This document shows, piece by piece, positions 29,063-39,102 of a stretch of 42,487 nucleotides of DNA. Position numbers and translations under genes: made by a program. Positions within the stretch are counted from its first letter, which is position 1, and the number at the start of each line of letters is the position of its first letter. Below the pieces are notes generated by a model. That model did no database searches. It had not been told where the DNA came from and saw nothing but the letters and a program-made list of their open reading frames with translations. The stretch covers positions 1-42,487 of the forward strand of contig SYAC01000047.1 of assembly GCA_005787685.1 (NCBI GenBank), written 5' to 3'. The stretch comes from Planctomycetia bacterium (GTDB lineage Bacteria > Planctomycetota > Phycisphaerae > Phycisphaerales > SM1A02).

Positions 29063-30154
29063 GTGTGCGTGAATTCCAACCCGCACCAACGCATCGCCGA
29101 CCTTCGCTCCGACACCGTCACGCAACCCACCGAGGCCATGTGGCACGCCATGCGCGCCGCACCTTTGGGTGACGACGTTCTTGGCGACGAACCCACGGTG
29201 CAAAAACTTGAGGAGCGCGTAGCGCGCATGCTGGGCAAAGAAGCCGCGGTCTTCACGCCCAGCGGAACCATGGCCAATCAACTAGCCATTAAATCGCAGT
29301 GCGAAAGTGGCGACGAAATTATCGCGCACCATGACAGCCACATTATTCATTATGAAACCGGCGCGCCCGCCGCGCTTTCCGGTTGCATGATTCAGCCACT
29401 GAATGGCGATGGCGGAATATTCTCGCCCGCAGATGTCGCCGGCGCGCGCAGGCCCAACTCCGTTCACGCTCCGCGCTCGCGCATGTTGGTGGTGGAGAAC
29501 ACGCATAACCGTGGCGGCGGAACATTCTGGAGCGTTGATGCGTTCAAATCCGTTAGCGCGCAAGCCCGCGCCGACGGACTGATTGTGCATGTGGACGGCG
29601 CGCGCTTGTGGAACGCGTGCGTGGCTGGCAACTACCAACCGCTCGACTTCACGCAACACGCCGACACCATCAGCGTGTGTTTTTCCAAAGGACTTGGTTG
29701 TCCCGCGGGAAGCGCGCTGTGTGGCCCAACAAAAACAATTGAACGCGCGCGTCGCTTGCGTAAAATGTTTGGCGGCGGCATGCGTCAAAGTGGCTTGCTT
29801 GCGGGCGCCGCGCTCTACGCGCTGGACAACAACATTGCGCGCCTTGCGCAAGACCACACACACGCGCGCCAACTTGCCCAAGGCGTTAGCACCATCGCGG
29901 GCCTTCGTCCGCATGCGCAACCAAACGCAATTCCATCCAACATGGTGTTCATTCACATTGATCCCGCGCTGGCAACCGCCGCGCAATTTGCCGCAGCCCT
30001 GGAGCAACGCGGCGTCCGCACCCTGCCGCTTGATCCCACCCGCCTACGCGCCGTCACGCACCTTGATGTCGCGCCCGCCCACATTGCCCACGCCATTGAG
30101 CAGTTTGGGCAAGTAGCCGCACATTTTGCCTTGAAATTGACGCCTAAAAAATAG
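29063..30154 (+). CDS. ltaE: Low-specificity L-threonine aldolase
   Basis: A PLP-dependent fold-type I enzyme (363 residues) cleaving L-threonine or L-allo-threonine to glycine and acetaldehyde. It begins with the family block DLRSDTVTQPT, followed by FTPSGTMANQLA, HVDGARLWNA (Asp for the pyridine nitrogen) and the Schiff-base Lys209 in SVCFSKGLGCPAGS. KMFGGGMRQSG is also family typical. The start is a GTG at 29063 or 29069; no ATG lies before the conserved block. Acts alone in the cytoplasm; the neighbours are not related by pathway. 97 bases separate it from the upstream gene. Confidence 0.93.
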   Translation: MCVNSNPHQRIADLRSDTVTQPTEAMWHAMRAAPLGDDVLGDEPTVQKLEERVARMLGKEAAVFTPSGTMANQLAIKSQCESGDEIIAHHDSHIIHYETGAPAALSGCMIQPLNGDGGIFSPADVAGARRPNSVHAPRSRMLVVENTHNRGGGTFWSVDAFKSVSAQARADGLIVHVDGARLWNACVAGNYQPLDFTQHADTISVCFSKGLGCPAGSALCGPTKTIERARRLRKMFGGGMRQSGLLAGAALYALDNNIARLAQDHTHARQLAQGVSTIAGLRPHAQPNAIPSNMVFIHIDPALATAAQFAAALEQRGVRTLPLDPTRLRAVTHLDVAPAHIAHAIEQFGQVAAHFALKLTPKK

Positions 30155-30156
30155 CG

Positions 30157-30196
30157 GCCTCAAGCCTCAAGCCCCTCAAACCATTAAGCCATTAAG
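30157..30196. repeat. Two short tandem duplications after ltaE
   Basis: GCCTCAA is repeated twice (30157-30170) and, after ten bases, CCATTAAG twice (30181-30196). They lie directly after the ltaE stop and may be remnants of slippage. No function is evident and no hairpin of note is formed. Confidence 0.5.
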
Positions 30197-30336
30197 CCCA
30201 ATTTGCTCGCATAATTGCTTCTGGAGCAGATAGTTATCGGCAAAAAAACGGGTGAATTCTGATATAAAATTTGAAATTATCGATTCCTGGGGTAACTTTG
30301 CCTAGTCTGTTGTTTTTATACCCCGAGGCTCTGAAT

Positions 30337-33300
30337 ATGAAATTCTGCGTAACCGCGATTTTTGCGACTTTATGCACGCTCACTTCTAGCACGCTTGCTG
30401 GCGGCGGCGCTTTAGCTTGGGGTTTTAACAGCTCCGGTCAGGCCACTGTTCCAAACACTGCCAAGTCCAACGTGACCGCGATCACCGGCGGTTACCTGCA
30501 CACGCTTGCCATTAAAGATGGTGGCGTGCTTGCTTGGGGCGACAACTATTACAGTCAGACCAGCGTTCCAAATAGCGTCAGCTCCAGCGTTACCAATATT
30601 GCGGCCGGCATGTACCACTCTCTCGCTCTTGTTCGAAGTGGTTCACTTGTTGCTTGGGGTTACAACTACTTCGGTCAATGCAACTTACCTACTTCAATTG
30701 CAAACTCAGGTATTAGTGCTGTTGCGGCGGGCAATTACCACAGCCTGATTGTAAAAAACGGTTCTGTTTTTGCTTTCGGACTGAACAACTACGGTCAATG
30801 CAACCTTGAAGGAACTCAAACGGGATTTGGAGTTACTAGCGTCGCCGGCGGTAAAGACCACAGCGCCGCGCTTAAAGCTGGCGCAGTTCTTGTTTGGGGC
30901 AACAACTTTTACGACCAACGCACCATTCCAAATTCAGCCACTTCCGGTATAACCGAAATCGCCTGCGGAACTAACCACACCATCGCTTTAAAAGACAGTG
31001 GTCATGTGATTGGTTGGGGTGACAACTCTTACGGTCAATGTCTTGGAACCAACTCGGCTGGTGCGGCAATCACTACAAATGCAAATGGTACTGCTGTCAA
31101 AATCAATGGCGTCACGCTCACTGGCGTTACCGCCATCGCGGGCGGTAGCAATCACACTGTGGCTCTAAGAGATGGTGCCGTTCTTGCTTGGGGTTACAAC
31201 TACGACGGTCAATGCACTATTCCTACCTCTGCCACAAGCGGCGTTACAGCCATCGGCGCTGGTTCGTACCACACTGTGGCCGTTGGGGTTGCAATCATTG
31301 ATCCCTGCGACGTCGATGCCAACGGAACACTCAACGCCGACGAACCTGGCGCGGCCACATCAATGTGGCTCTTTCCAAATATCACCAACAAATTTGAAAA
31401 TCCAGCCAACTGGAGCGCTGGTATACCTGGCTATAACACGACTGCCTTTATTACTGGCAATCCACAAATCGAATTCGGTTGCGACAACTCGGTGAAAACC
31501 TTGGAGCTCAGCACTGGTTCCAGCAATTGGTATCCAGGCTTATCGCTTAATTTAAATAGCCACAGCCTCACGGTCTACGGCGGTCTCATTGCGTTTAGGC
31601 CTGGCGCTGGCCCGTACCAGCCTTACAGCGTCAATATTTCCGGTCCGTACTCCAACATTTATAATGGCGCGCCTAATGACACACTGCCATTGATCTTTGA
31701 ATCCGATCACGCGACATGGAATATCAATGACACATCCATTTTTTCAAACCGTATTGAACTTGCCACCATTGGATCAAGTCAAATCGACTTCAAACTGAAT
31801 AACTCAGTCCTAAAAACACGTGCCATCTCCAAAGGTGACGCAACTGGTGGCTCACGTCACATTGAACTGCTCAATAGTTCCATTCAGGACTTACAAGGTG
31901 GTCTCACTTTTGGGGACGGCATTTGGTTATCACTTGGCAGCAATATGGATGGCGAGTTCGACTATGCGCAAAACTCGATCGTTTCGTATGGTGGCAGCGG
32001 CACTGTATTCCAACCTGGTTCATTCCTTGATGCCTGGGGAAATCTTTCCTTCGTAGGCTCCGCTTCTTTCGGCGGCCAACTCGATCTTCATGCATTTCCC
32101 AGCATATATCACGGCCAATCCAAAATCACGGTGCAAGGTCAGACGTTTAATTACGGCGCCGGTTCCAACGCTAGCCCCTTTGCTTTTATGAATGTTTATG
32201 GCAACAATTTCAACCAATCCACCTGCACAAGCGAAGCATGCGAAGAAAGCTTGATTGATCTGCAACTGAATTCTGACGGATTGGCCAGTATTGGCGGCCC
32301 GCTCTTTATTTACAGCACCGACAGCACCACTCCGCTTGAAGGCAACCTGTACTCGTTGATGAGTTTAAATCCAAATTATCAAGGCGCCTTCGATCCCAAC
32401 AACAACAAGTTCACATCTATTCGTTGGCTTGGTCAACCTCTGCCAAACGGACTCACGTTTAAACAAGTCTTGACTCAAAATGCATTGCAACTGTTGTGCA
32501 TGCGTTCGGCAATTGTGGAGCCAGCGCCAAGCATCTCCAGCAATTTAAGCAGTGTTCCATTTGCATCCGCAAGCGCAGATTTTACTAGCGATCAAAGGGA
32601 TGATGTTGTCAACCTTATTGTTGGCTCAAGCAACTCCGTTCAAATTATGAAGGAGATGGGCGACGGCACCTTCACGCAACTTCGTACTTTTGCGCTGCCA
32701 GCGAATGCTACATACAACGCCATCGCCGCGGGCAATGTAATAAACGACAGCGCTCCCGAAATCGCCGTCACATATACTCAAGGTGGCAACGGCTATATTC
32801 GGCTGTACACCGCTTTCGGCACCTTGCTTTGGACGAACAGTCTTGAGCCAAACACTTTACCAACCTGCGTTTGTACCTTGCCGCCACACATGCCCACTAG
32901 CAGCGTAGGTACCGTCGTTGTGGGAGTAGAGGTGACTACCCAACTCAACAGCAATAACAGCAATTTCAATGCGCTTGGTACCTTTGGCCTTTTGAAGTCC
33001 GTGTCGGGCGACAATTCGTACTCGCAAAGCACCCCTCTCAACAGCGTGCCCCGTACGGTTCACGGCAGCGACATCGATGATGATGATCTAAGCGACGTCA
33101 CCGCTGCTGGCAGCACCAGTGCCGAAAGTTTTGACCTCGATTCGTTAGGATTCATTCAAGTTGTAAAAATGACCCCCAACGGAATGTATCCCGGTGTGGC
33201 AAGATTATTGCCCTATGTCCCTGTATCTATCACATTGGCAGATGACATTGAGGGTGACGGTAGAAAATATATTTTTGCCGCGTGCAATTCCATTGCAGCC

Positions 33301-33840
33301 AATATTCCAGCCTCCACTCGACCCGTGTCATGCGTCTTGACCAGCACGATTAACCAAAATGGATTGGCTAGCCTTTCACAGGCAACCGGAATCTCCGTAG
33401 GCCTGCCAGTGCAAGGTAAAGCAATCTCAGCAGTCCGACGCAATGGCGGATTCAGCTTGGCTGTGGCCCACACCAGTGGTCAATCTGATTCTATTGAGGT
33501 CATTGAAATAAACACATTCGCAAACGGTAGCCTATCCATTGGCAATCAAATACAAATCGCTACTGGTGGCAGTGTGATTGGCTTACACGCGCTCCAAGAT
33601 CAAGGAACGCAAAAGTTTGCCAGCGTTCGTAATTTGAACGGCTTCACTTCAGGCGCGTTGATTGAATCCACTGGCTATGTTGAGATTATGTACGGTGATT
33701 TTGACCGAAGTGGAACCTTAGACAGCGGCGACATCTCTTACATACTTCTGTCATATGGGGAAAGCGGCGAGACCGACCTAGATAATTCAGGCACGACCGA
33801 TAGCGGAGATGTATCGATTCTATTATTGATGATGAGCTAA
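30337..33840 (+). CDS. Giant secreted RCC1-repeat protein with FG-GAP-like and dockerin-like ends
   Basis: From ATG 30337 (GAGG at 30325-30328, 8 bases upstream) the protein has 1167 residues. A signal peptide (MKFCVTAIFATLCTLTSSTLAG) precedes about seven RCC1-type blades, each with LAWGxNxxGQCxxP or LAWGDNYYSQTSVP (about residues 24-320). A short Ca-binding linker (DPCDVDANGTLNADE), a beta region with ANWSAGIPGYNTTAFIT, and an FG-GAP/VCBS-like part (FASASADFTSDQRDDVVNLI, GNVINDSAPEIAV) follow. The last 48 residues have two DxDxSG-type loops (DFDRSGTLDSGD and DLDNSGTTDSGD), a dockerin-like end common in planctomycete surface proteins. The gene uses GCGC and CGC far less than its neighbours and more GGT, ACT and CTT. 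A TATAAA hexamer lies at 30263-30268. Binding partner unknown. Confidence 0.87.
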   Translation: MKFCVTAIFATLCTLTSSTLAGGGALAWGFNSSGQATVPNTAKSNVTAITGGYLHTLAIKDGGVLAWGDNYYSQTSVPNSVSSSVTNIAAGMYHSLALVRSGSLVAWGYNYFGQCNLPTSIANSGISAVAAGNYHSLIVKNGSVFAFGLNNYGQCNLEGTQTGFGVTSVAGGKDHSAALKAGAVLVWGNNFYDQRTIPNSATSGITEIACGTNHTIALKDSGHVIGWGDNSYGQCLGTNSAGAAITTNANGTAVKINGVTLTGVTAIAGGSNHTVALRDGAVLAWGYNYDGQCTIPTSATSGVTAIGAGSYHTVAVGVAIIDPCDVDANGTLNADEPGAATSMWLFPNITNKFENPANWSAGIPGYNTTAFITGNPQIEFGCDNSVKTLELSTGSSNWYPGLSLNLNSHSLTVYGGLIAFRPGAGPYQPYSVNISGPYSNIYNGAPNDTLPLIFESDHATWNINDTSIFSNRIELATIGSSQIDFKLNNSVLKTRAISKGDATGGSRHIELLNSSIQDLQGGLTFGDGIWLSLGSNMDGEFDYAQNSIVSYGGSGTVFQPGSFLDAWGNLSFVGSASFGGQLDLHAFPSIYHGQSKITVQGQTFNYGAGSNASPFAFMNVYGNNFNQSTCTSEACEESLIDLQLNSDGLASIGGPLFIYSTDSTTPLEGNLYSLMSLNPNYQGAFDPNNNKFTSIRWLGQPLPNGLTFKQVLTQNALQLLCMRSAIVEPAPSISSNLSSVPFASASADFTSDQRDDVVNLIVGSSNSVQIMKEMGDGTFTQLRTFALPANATYNAIAAGNVINDSAPEIAVTYTQGGNGYIRLYTAFGTLLWTNSLEPNTLPTCVCTLPPHMPTSSVGTVVVGVEVTTQLNSNNSNFNALGTFGLLKSVSGDNSYSQSTPLNSVPRTVHGSDIDDDDLSDVTAAGSTSAESFDLDSLGFIQVVKMTPNGMYPGVARLLPYVPVSITLADDIEGDGRKYIFAACNSIAANIPASTRPVSCVLTSTINQNGLASLSQATGISVGLPVQGKAISAVRRNGGFSLAVAHTSGQSDSIEVIEINTFANGSLSIGNQIQIATGGSVIGLHALQDQGTQKFASVRNLNGFTSGALIESTGYVEIMYGDFDRSGTLDSGDISYILLSYGESGETDLDNSGTTDSGDVSILLLMMS

Positions 33841-33891
33841 GGCGCACTCCCCGCTGCCACGCTATTTCGATCTGAGGCTACATTTGCGTTC

Positions 33892-35016
33892 ATGTTGACC
33901 GATCCACGCATTCGTCGTCTGGCTGATCTTCTTATTCATCATTCCGTCAAACTGGCCGCGGGCGAGCATGTTCTAGTTGAGATATTCGATTGCCCCGACG
34001 AAATCGCGGTTGCCTTGTGTGAGGCGGCGAAAGTGGCCAAAGGCCACGCACATGTATGTGTGCGTCGCAATCAAATCATGCGGGTACTCAACCAAGGCGC
34101 GGACGACGCGCTGCGCGTGTGGGGCGAATATGACCTTGAGCGCATGAAAAAAATGCAGTGCTACATTGGCGTTCGCGGCGCCGACAACGCCAGCGAAATG
34201 CGCGGCATACCCGACGCGCAAATGAAATCACTGGGCCGCTTGTACGCCAAACCCGTCCACTTTGACCAACGCGTCAACCACACGCGCTGGTGCGTTTTGC
34301 GCTGGCCAACTGCAAGCATGGCGCAACTTGCTCAAACGAGCACGCAAGACTTTGAGGACTTTTATTTCCGCGTATGCACATTGGACTACGCCGCCATGGA
34401 TCGCGCGGCCCAGCCATTGGTGAAGCGCATGCAACGCACCGACAAGGTGCATATACAGGGTCCTGGCGCCACCGATCTGCGATTCAGTATTCAGAACATT
34501 GGCGTTGTCCCCTGCTGCGGTGACCGTAATATTCCAGACGGCGAGGTCTTCACCGCGCCGGTGCGCGACAGTATTGAGGGCGTGCTGCAGTACAACACGC
34601 CCACGCTGCATAATGGAAATAGTTTCGAAAACATTCGTCTTGAATTTTCCAAAGGCAAGATTGTCAAGACCGATTGCGCCTCTGGCGACAAGGCGTTACT
34701 TGAAAGCATATTCAACACCGACGAGGGTGCGCGCTATGTGGGCGAGTTCGCCATTGGTTTTAATCCGCACATTCTGGAACCTATGAAAGATATTCTGTTT
34801 GACGAAAAAATCGCCGGTAGTTTCCACTTCACGCCTGGCCGTTGCTATGAGGAAACGGACAACGGCAACAAGAGCGACATTCACTGGGATTTAGTCTGCA
34901 TTCAACGGCCTGAATATGGTGGAGGCACAATTTCGTTTGACGGCGAAGTGATCCGCAAGGACGGAATCTTTGTGTCTAAAGAACTTGAAGGACTGAATCC
35001 AAATCGTTTGGCCTAA
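33892..35016 (+). CDS. M29-family aminopeptidase
   Basis: A metallo-aminopeptidase of 374 residues related to AmpS/AmpT of thermophiles and staphylococci; it releases N-terminal residues from peptides with two metal ions. Ligands can be followed: Glu218 (NIPDGEVFTAPV), Glu285 (ARYVGEFAIG), His312 (SFHFTPGRCY), and His331 and Asp333 (SDIHWDLV). The start ATG 33892 is followed by the typical LTDPRIRRLADLLIHHS. No signal peptide, so cytoplasmic. Its stop lies one base before the stop of the convergent lipoprotein gene. Confidence 0.92.
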   Translation: MLTDPRIRRLADLLIHHSVKLAAGEHVLVEIFDCPDEIAVALCEAAKVAKGHAHVCVRRNQIMRVLNQGADDALRVWGEYDLERMKKMQCYIGVRGADNASEMRGIPDAQMKSLGRLYAKPVHFDQRVNHTRWCVLRWPTASMAQLAQTSTQDFEDFYFRVCTLDYAAMDRAAQPLVKRMQRTDKVHIQGPGATDLRFSIQNIGVVPCCGDRNIPDGEVFTAPVRDSIEGVLQYNTPTLHNGNSFENIRLEFSKGKIVKTDCASGDKALLESIFNTDEGARYVGEFAIGFNPHILEPMKDILFDEKIAGSFHFTPGRCYEETDNGNKSDIHWDLVCIQRPEYGGGTISFDGEVIRKDGIFVSKELEGLNPNRLA

Positions 35017-35017
35017 C

Positions 35018-35293
35018 CTAAGGAGTTGACGCCGGCGGCGCTGATTGGGCGCCCGAAGGTTTCTTTGGCGGCGGCTGCGCGTTGGTGCCTTGATCAATAG
35101 CTTGCTCCAAATTTGCGTTGTAGTCCGCCACTTTTTCCTTCAACGCCTCGGCTTGATCCATTGATTTCCCATATATGCTTTCGCGATGCCCAACCGCTTT
35201 GGGGACAACGATCGGTTTGGAATCCGGGGTTCTTCCACAAGCCACCAACAACATCAGCGGCACGCCAAGAATAAATGTGCCCAAACGCGACAT
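35018..35293 (-). CDS. Small lipoprotein
   Basis: 91 residues from ATG 35293. The N-terminus MSRLGTFILGVPLMLLVACG is a lipoprotein signal with lipobox LVAC, so Cys would be lipid-modified after cleavage. The mature part has a short helical region (DQAEALKEKVADYNANLEQA) and a Pro/Ala/Ser-rich end (QPPPKKPSGAQSAPPAS). Function unknown. The ATG lies 4 bases after the FKBP gene's stop, so both are on one transcript. A TTG at 35311 is an unlikely alternative. Confidence 0.75.
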   Translation of the reverse strand: MSRLGTFILGVPLMLLVACGRTPDSKPIVVPKAVGHRESIYGKSMDQAEALKEKVADYNANLEQAIDQGTNAQPPPKKPSGAQSAPPASTP

Positions 35294-35297
35294 GTAT

Positions 35298-36299
35298 TTA
35301 GCCGCCACCATTTGGTGGCGGTGTCACTGCGCCAGCCGGTGCGCCAGTTGGTGGGGTTGTTGGTGGCGCTATGGGCATAGGATTTTTTGGTGTAGGTGGC
35401 GCCATGTCGGCGTCAACCAACTCAACATCAAAAATCAAAGTGGCCTTTGGCGGAATCACTGGGGGACGACCTTGCTCTCCGTACGCCAAACTCCATGGAA
35501 TAATCAACTTGCGCTTCTCGCCAATCTTCATGGGCTGCACGCCTTGGGTCCAACCTTTAATCACACGATCTAGGCGAAATTCAATTGGTTTACCGCGATC
35601 AATACTGCTGTCAAATTTCTTTCCGTCCACCAGATAGCCGCTGTAATTCACCTTCACCATTGAATCGGGTCCCTTTGGCGAGGCGCCCGTTCCTTCTTGA
35701 AGGACAATCCATTGCACGCCGCCAAAGTCCCCTTGCATTGGGGATTCCGTGGCGTCGCCAGGCAATTGCGCTGCCACTTGATCGGACACAATCGTTCCAT
35801 CAACCGCGTTCACGCTCACAAGATGGCTTTTACCGCCAGCGAACACCGACACTTTCCATGTTGGTGGATCGGCAAGTAAATCACTGTCCACATTGCCAAC
35901 TTTGCCTGGCACCTTTGCCACCGCCGCAACGACAGCGGCAAGCGCGTCCAACTTTGGAATACTCATTTGACTAGTCTTGGCGTCAATCAACACGCGCACT
36001 GGTAATCCGTTTGCGAAGCAAAGAATTTCGTAATCAACTTTGTCCGAGCTCTTGACTATGCGCATTGACATGACTTTGCCGCCAGAGGCTTCAGCAGCCA
36101 ATTTCATTGCGGCCACAGCGTCTAACTGAAATGTTCCAAGCTCCACTTCCAGCGTCTTTGGATCTGGCGGAAGTATCGAGTAATCCATATCACCAGCCGC
36201 TGCGACCGTGCCGCCACCTTGGGTATTGCCAAATGACGCCAATGAACAAGCGCACAGTGCCGCGAACATTCCAACCAAACGCTTTGATCGAACCTGCAT
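35298..36299 (-). CDS. Exported FKBP-type peptidyl-prolyl isomerase with N-terminal PepSY-like region
   Basis: 333 residues. A signal peptide ([24 protein letters not shown]) predicts export. Residues about 54-170 look like two PepSY-type repeats ([20 protein letters not shown] and, later, [20 protein letters not shown]). The FKBP domain spans about 195-296: [61 protein letters not shown]. The C-terminal 35 residues are Pro/Gly-rich. It should assist folding of exported proteins. AGGAGA, six bases before ATG 36299, is a strong ribosome-binding site. Followed closely by the lipoprotein gene. Confidence 0.88.
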   Translation of the reverse strand: MQVRSKRLVGMFAALCACSLASFGNTQGGGTVAAAGDMDYSILPPDPKTLEVELGTFQLDAVAAMKLAAEASGGKVMSMRIVKSSDKVDYEILCFANGLPVRVLIDAKTSQMSIPKLDALAAVVAAVAKVPGKVGNVDSDLLADPPTWKVSVFAGGKSHLVSVNAVDGTIVSDQVAAQLPGDATESPMQGDFGGVQWIVLQEGTGASPKGPDSMVKVNYSGYLVDGKKFDSSIDRGKPIEFRLDRVIKGWTQGVQPMKIGEKRKLIIPWSLAYGEQGRPPVIPPKATLIFDVELVDADMAPPTPKNPMPIAPPTTPPTGAPAGAVTPPPNGGG

Positions 36300-36393
36300 G
36301 AGTGTCTCCTAGAAGTGGACGAAAGAAGTGGACAAATAAACTAGACAAATATCGTGAAAGAATGTTAATCAAAGAACCAGTGTGTTGCCCGAC

Positions 36394-36846
36394 CTATAGC
36401 GAGCCCTGTTCAATGGCTTTTACTTTATTTAATCGGCGCATGTGGCGTGGCTCCCCGCTGAAATTGGCCGCTAAATATCCGCGCACCATGTCCTCGGCCA
36501 ACGCCGCGCCAACAATGCGTCCGCCAAGCACAAGCACATTCATGGCGTCATGTTCCACACCTTGATGCGCGGAATAATAATCCTCGCAGTTGCCAGCGCG
36601 AATGCCCTTAATTTTGTTGGCGGCAACACTGGCACCAATCCCGGAGCCACATAATAAAATTCCACGGTCGGCCTTGCCCGCCAAAATTACTTTGCTCAGC
36701 GCCAACGCAAAATCCGGGTAATCATCTTCGCTGTCGTAGGCATGCGCGCCCACATCGTTCACGGTGTGGCCAAGCGAAGCCACCAACTTCTTCAGCGACT
36801 CTTTCAACTCAAAGCCCGCGTGGTCCGATGCCATCACAATGTTCAT
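36394..36846 (-). CDS. rpiB: Ribose-5-phosphate isomerase B
   Basis: RpiB interconverts ribose 5-phosphate and ribulose 5-phosphate in the pentose phosphate pathway. 150 residues, standard size. SDHAGFELK at residues 7-15, YPDFA, the catalytic Cys66 in GILLCGSGIGAS, then IRAGNCEDYYSAHQGVEHDAMNVL are all family features (the usual AR...HNDANVLA part reads HDAMNVLVLGGR). Its ATG overlaps the tkt stop (ATGA, 36843-36846), so the enzyme is made together with transketolase, its metabolic neighbour. Confidence 0.94.
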   Translation of the reverse strand: MNIVMASDHAGFELKESLKKLVASLGHTVNDVGAHAYDSEDDYPDFALALSKVILAGKADRGILLCGSGIGASVAANKIKGIRAGNCEDYYSAHQGVEHDAMNVLVLGGRIVGAALAEDMVRGYLAANFSGEPRHMRRLNKVKAIEQGSL

Positions 36847-38963
36847 CGTGCGGCTCCAGCGGCATTCTTTGCGATGGTGGCTCGTACCACGGCGGCAATA
36901 GGCTCGGGTTCAAATCCAAATTTCTTCAGCAGGTGCTTCAACGGCGCGCTGGCCCCAAATGAATTCATTCCAACAATCGCGCCATCAAGACCAACCCAAC
37001 GCTCCCAGCCAAGCGGGCTTGCCATTTCCACCGCTATGCGCACGCGCATCTTTGGCGGCAACACGGAATCCCGATATGCCTGATCTTGCTTTTCAAACAA
37101 TTGCCAACACGGCATGCTCACCACGCGCGTGCGAACCCCCTCTTTCGCCAGTAAATCCTGCGCTTGCAAGCACAAATTCACTTCGCTTCCAGTGCCTATC
37201 AAAATGGCCTGCGCATCCCCACCTTTCGCCTCGCTCACCACATACGCGCCCTTGGCGCAACCATTGGCCTTGCCATACACGGTGCGATCAATCGTTGGCA
37301 AATCTTGGCGTGTCAACGACAACACACTGGTGGCGTGGCCATGGGTCATGGCCGCGCGCCAACACTCCGCGGTTTCATTGGCGTCGGCCGGTCGGAACAC
37401 AAGCAACCCAGGCACCGCGCGCAAGCCAGGCAGCTGCTCAATCGGCTGATGGGTTGGACCATCTTCGCCAACGCCAATGGAATCATGCGTGAATACATAG
37501 GTCACGGGCATTTCCATGAATACGCTTAAGCGCATGGAGCCGCGCATGTAATCGGTGAAGATCATGAACCCGCTGCCAAATGGCCGCAAGCCGCTTAACG
37601 CAAGTCCATTGCAAATGGCTCCCATGGCATGCTCGCGAATTCCAAAATGCAAATTGCGTCCGCCATAACTTCCAGGCTGAAAACTTCCGGCGTTGCCATC
37701 AATGCCGGTCTTGGTGCTTGGCGTTAAATCCGCGGAGCCACCGATCATCCAAGGAACTTTTTTGGCGATGGCGTTCAACACTTTTCCACCCGACACGCGG
37801 CTGGCCATGCCCTTGGCATCAGCCGGGAAAACTGGAATTTCCGAATCCCAACCCGCGGGCAATTCATGCTTCCACATGTGTTGCAACTGCACGGCCAACT
37901 CTGGAAATTGCTTGCTGTAATTGGAAAACATGGTCTTCCACGCGGCATTAGCGTCCTTTCCGTTTTTGCCCACGCCATCGCTAAAGCGCTGCATCACGCC
38001 ATCTGGCACCAAAAACTTGGCGTCTTCTGGCCAGCCATACAACTTCTTGGTCTTGCGAATTAAATCCTCGCCCAGTGGCTCGCCGTGCGCGGCACTGGTG
38101 TCTTGCCGCTCGCTGCCAAATCCAATGTGGCTGTCAACAACAATCAAAGTTGGCCGCCCCTTAGTCTGCGCAGCAACTCCAAGGGCGCGCACCATGGCGT
38201 CCACATCATTGGCATCGCCCACGCGCAAAACATTCCATCCGTAACCCAGGTAGCGCGTGCTTGGATCATCGCTGTACGCAAGATCCGTTTTGCCTTCAAT
38301 AGTGATGTGATTGTTGTCGTAGATCCAAACCAAGTTGTCCAATTGCAAATGGCCCGCCATGCTGCCGGCCTCGCCGCTCACCCCCTCCATCATGCAGCCG
38401 TCACCACAAATCGCGTAAGTGCGAAAATTAAAAATCTCGAAACCAGGGCGATTGAAAGTGGCGGCCAACCATTTTTGCGCCATGGCCATTCCAACTGAAT
38501 TAGCCAAGCCTTGTCCAAGTGGCCCCGTGGTTGTTTCCAAACCACTTGTCCAGCCATGCTCGGGATGTCCAGGGCACAAACTGTCCAATTGCCGAAACGC
38601 CTTGATGGCATCAATGGAAACCGCGGGCTTTCCAGTGAGTTTGCCGCTCTTGTCTACTGCTTGCGTGCGCGACAAATGCAGCAAGCTGTAGATCAACATG
38701 CACGCATGTCCGTTGCTCAACACAAAGCGGTCGCGGTTAGGCCACAAGGGATCCGCGGGATCAAACTTCAAAATATTTTGCCACAGTGCGTAGCCAACGG
38801 GCGCCAAAGCCATGGGAGTTCCGGGGTGACCACTATTAGCGGCTTGCACCGCGTCCATGGAAAGCGTGCGAATGGTGTTTATGGCAAGAGCGTCGATCGA
38901 AGGGACATCGCCGGGAGTTCCAGCAAACGTGCTTGAGTTGACCAGTGGAGTAGCGATAGACAT
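36843..38963 (-). CDS. tkt: Transketolase
   Basis: A thiamine-diphosphate enzyme of 706 residues that moves two-carbon units between sugar phosphates. SGHPGTPM (44-51), the cofactor motif GDGCMMEG (187-194) followed by DNNHITIEG, GSADLTPSTKT, FGIREHAMGAI and THDSIGVGEDGPTHQPIEQL match the family fully. It is slightly longer than E. coli TktA (663), by N-terminal and internal extra residues. AAGGA lies about 8 bases before ATG 38963. Coupled to rpiB downstream; divergent from the secreted-protein gene at 39103. Confidence 0.97.
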   Translation of the reverse strand: MSIATPLVNSSTFAGTPGDVPSIDALAINTIRTLSMDAVQAANSGHPGTPMALAPVGYALWQNILKFDPADPLWPNRDRFVLSNGHACMLIYSLLHLSRTQAVDKSGKLTGKPAVSIDAIKAFRQLDSLCPGHPEHGWTSGLETTTGPLGQGLANSVGMAMAQKWLAATFNRPGFEIFNFRTYAICGDGCMMEGVSGEAGSMAGHLQLDNLVWIYDNNHITIEGKTDLAYSDDPSTRYLGYGWNVLRVGDANDVDAMVRALGVAAQTKGRPTLIVVDSHIGFGSERQDTSAAHGEPLGEDLIRKTKKLYGWPEDAKFLVPDGVMQRFSDGVGKNGKDANAAWKTMFSNYSKQFPELAVQLQHMWKHELPAGWDSEIPVFPADAKGMASRVSGGKVLNAIAKKVPWMIGGSADLTPSTKTGIDGNAGSFQPGSYGGRNLHFGIREHAMGAICNGLALSGLRPFGSGFMIFTDYMRGSMRLSVFMEMPVTYVFTHDSIGVGEDGPTHQPIEQLPGLRAVPGLLVFRPADANETAECWRAAMTHGHATSVLSLTRQDLPTIDRTVYGKANGCAKGAYVVSEAKGGDAQAILIGTGSEVNLCLQAQDLLAKEGVRTRVVSMPCWQLFEKQDQAYRDSVLPPKMRVRIAVEMASPLGWERWVGLDGAIVGMNSFGASAPLKHLLKKFGFEPEPIAAVVRATIAKNAAGAAR

Positions 38964-39102
38964 GGGTAAAATCCTTGTAATGAGTTTGAGGACCTACAGA
39001 GTATCCACAAATGAAGCGAATTTTATATGAGCCTTGAATTCCATACAATTTTCGGTGAATAGAACTGCTTCAATGGATACCATAAGCCTGAGAGGAATTA
39101 TC
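38964..39102. promoter_or_regulatory. Divergent promoter region of tkt and the gene at 39103
   Basis: This AT-rich 139-base gap carries TATAAA read on the minus strand (near 39026-39031) as a candidate -10 for tkt, with TTGTAT 15 bases further upstream (short spacing). TTGAAT on the plus strand near 39034 is a candidate -35 for the other gene. AGAGGA (39091-39096) is the strong ribosome-binding site of the gene at 39103. Assignments are tentative. Confidence 0.35.

Noticed and set aside
30289-30324. GGGGTA ... TACCCC pair before the RCC1 gene as a riboswitch or thermosensor
   Set aside because: Only six pairs across a 24-base loop, with no further structure; likely chance.
30415-31270. Repeated DNA units as a CRISPR or satellite array
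   Set aside because: The similarity is the coding repetition of RCC1 blades in one frame; units differ at third positions and no spacers exist.
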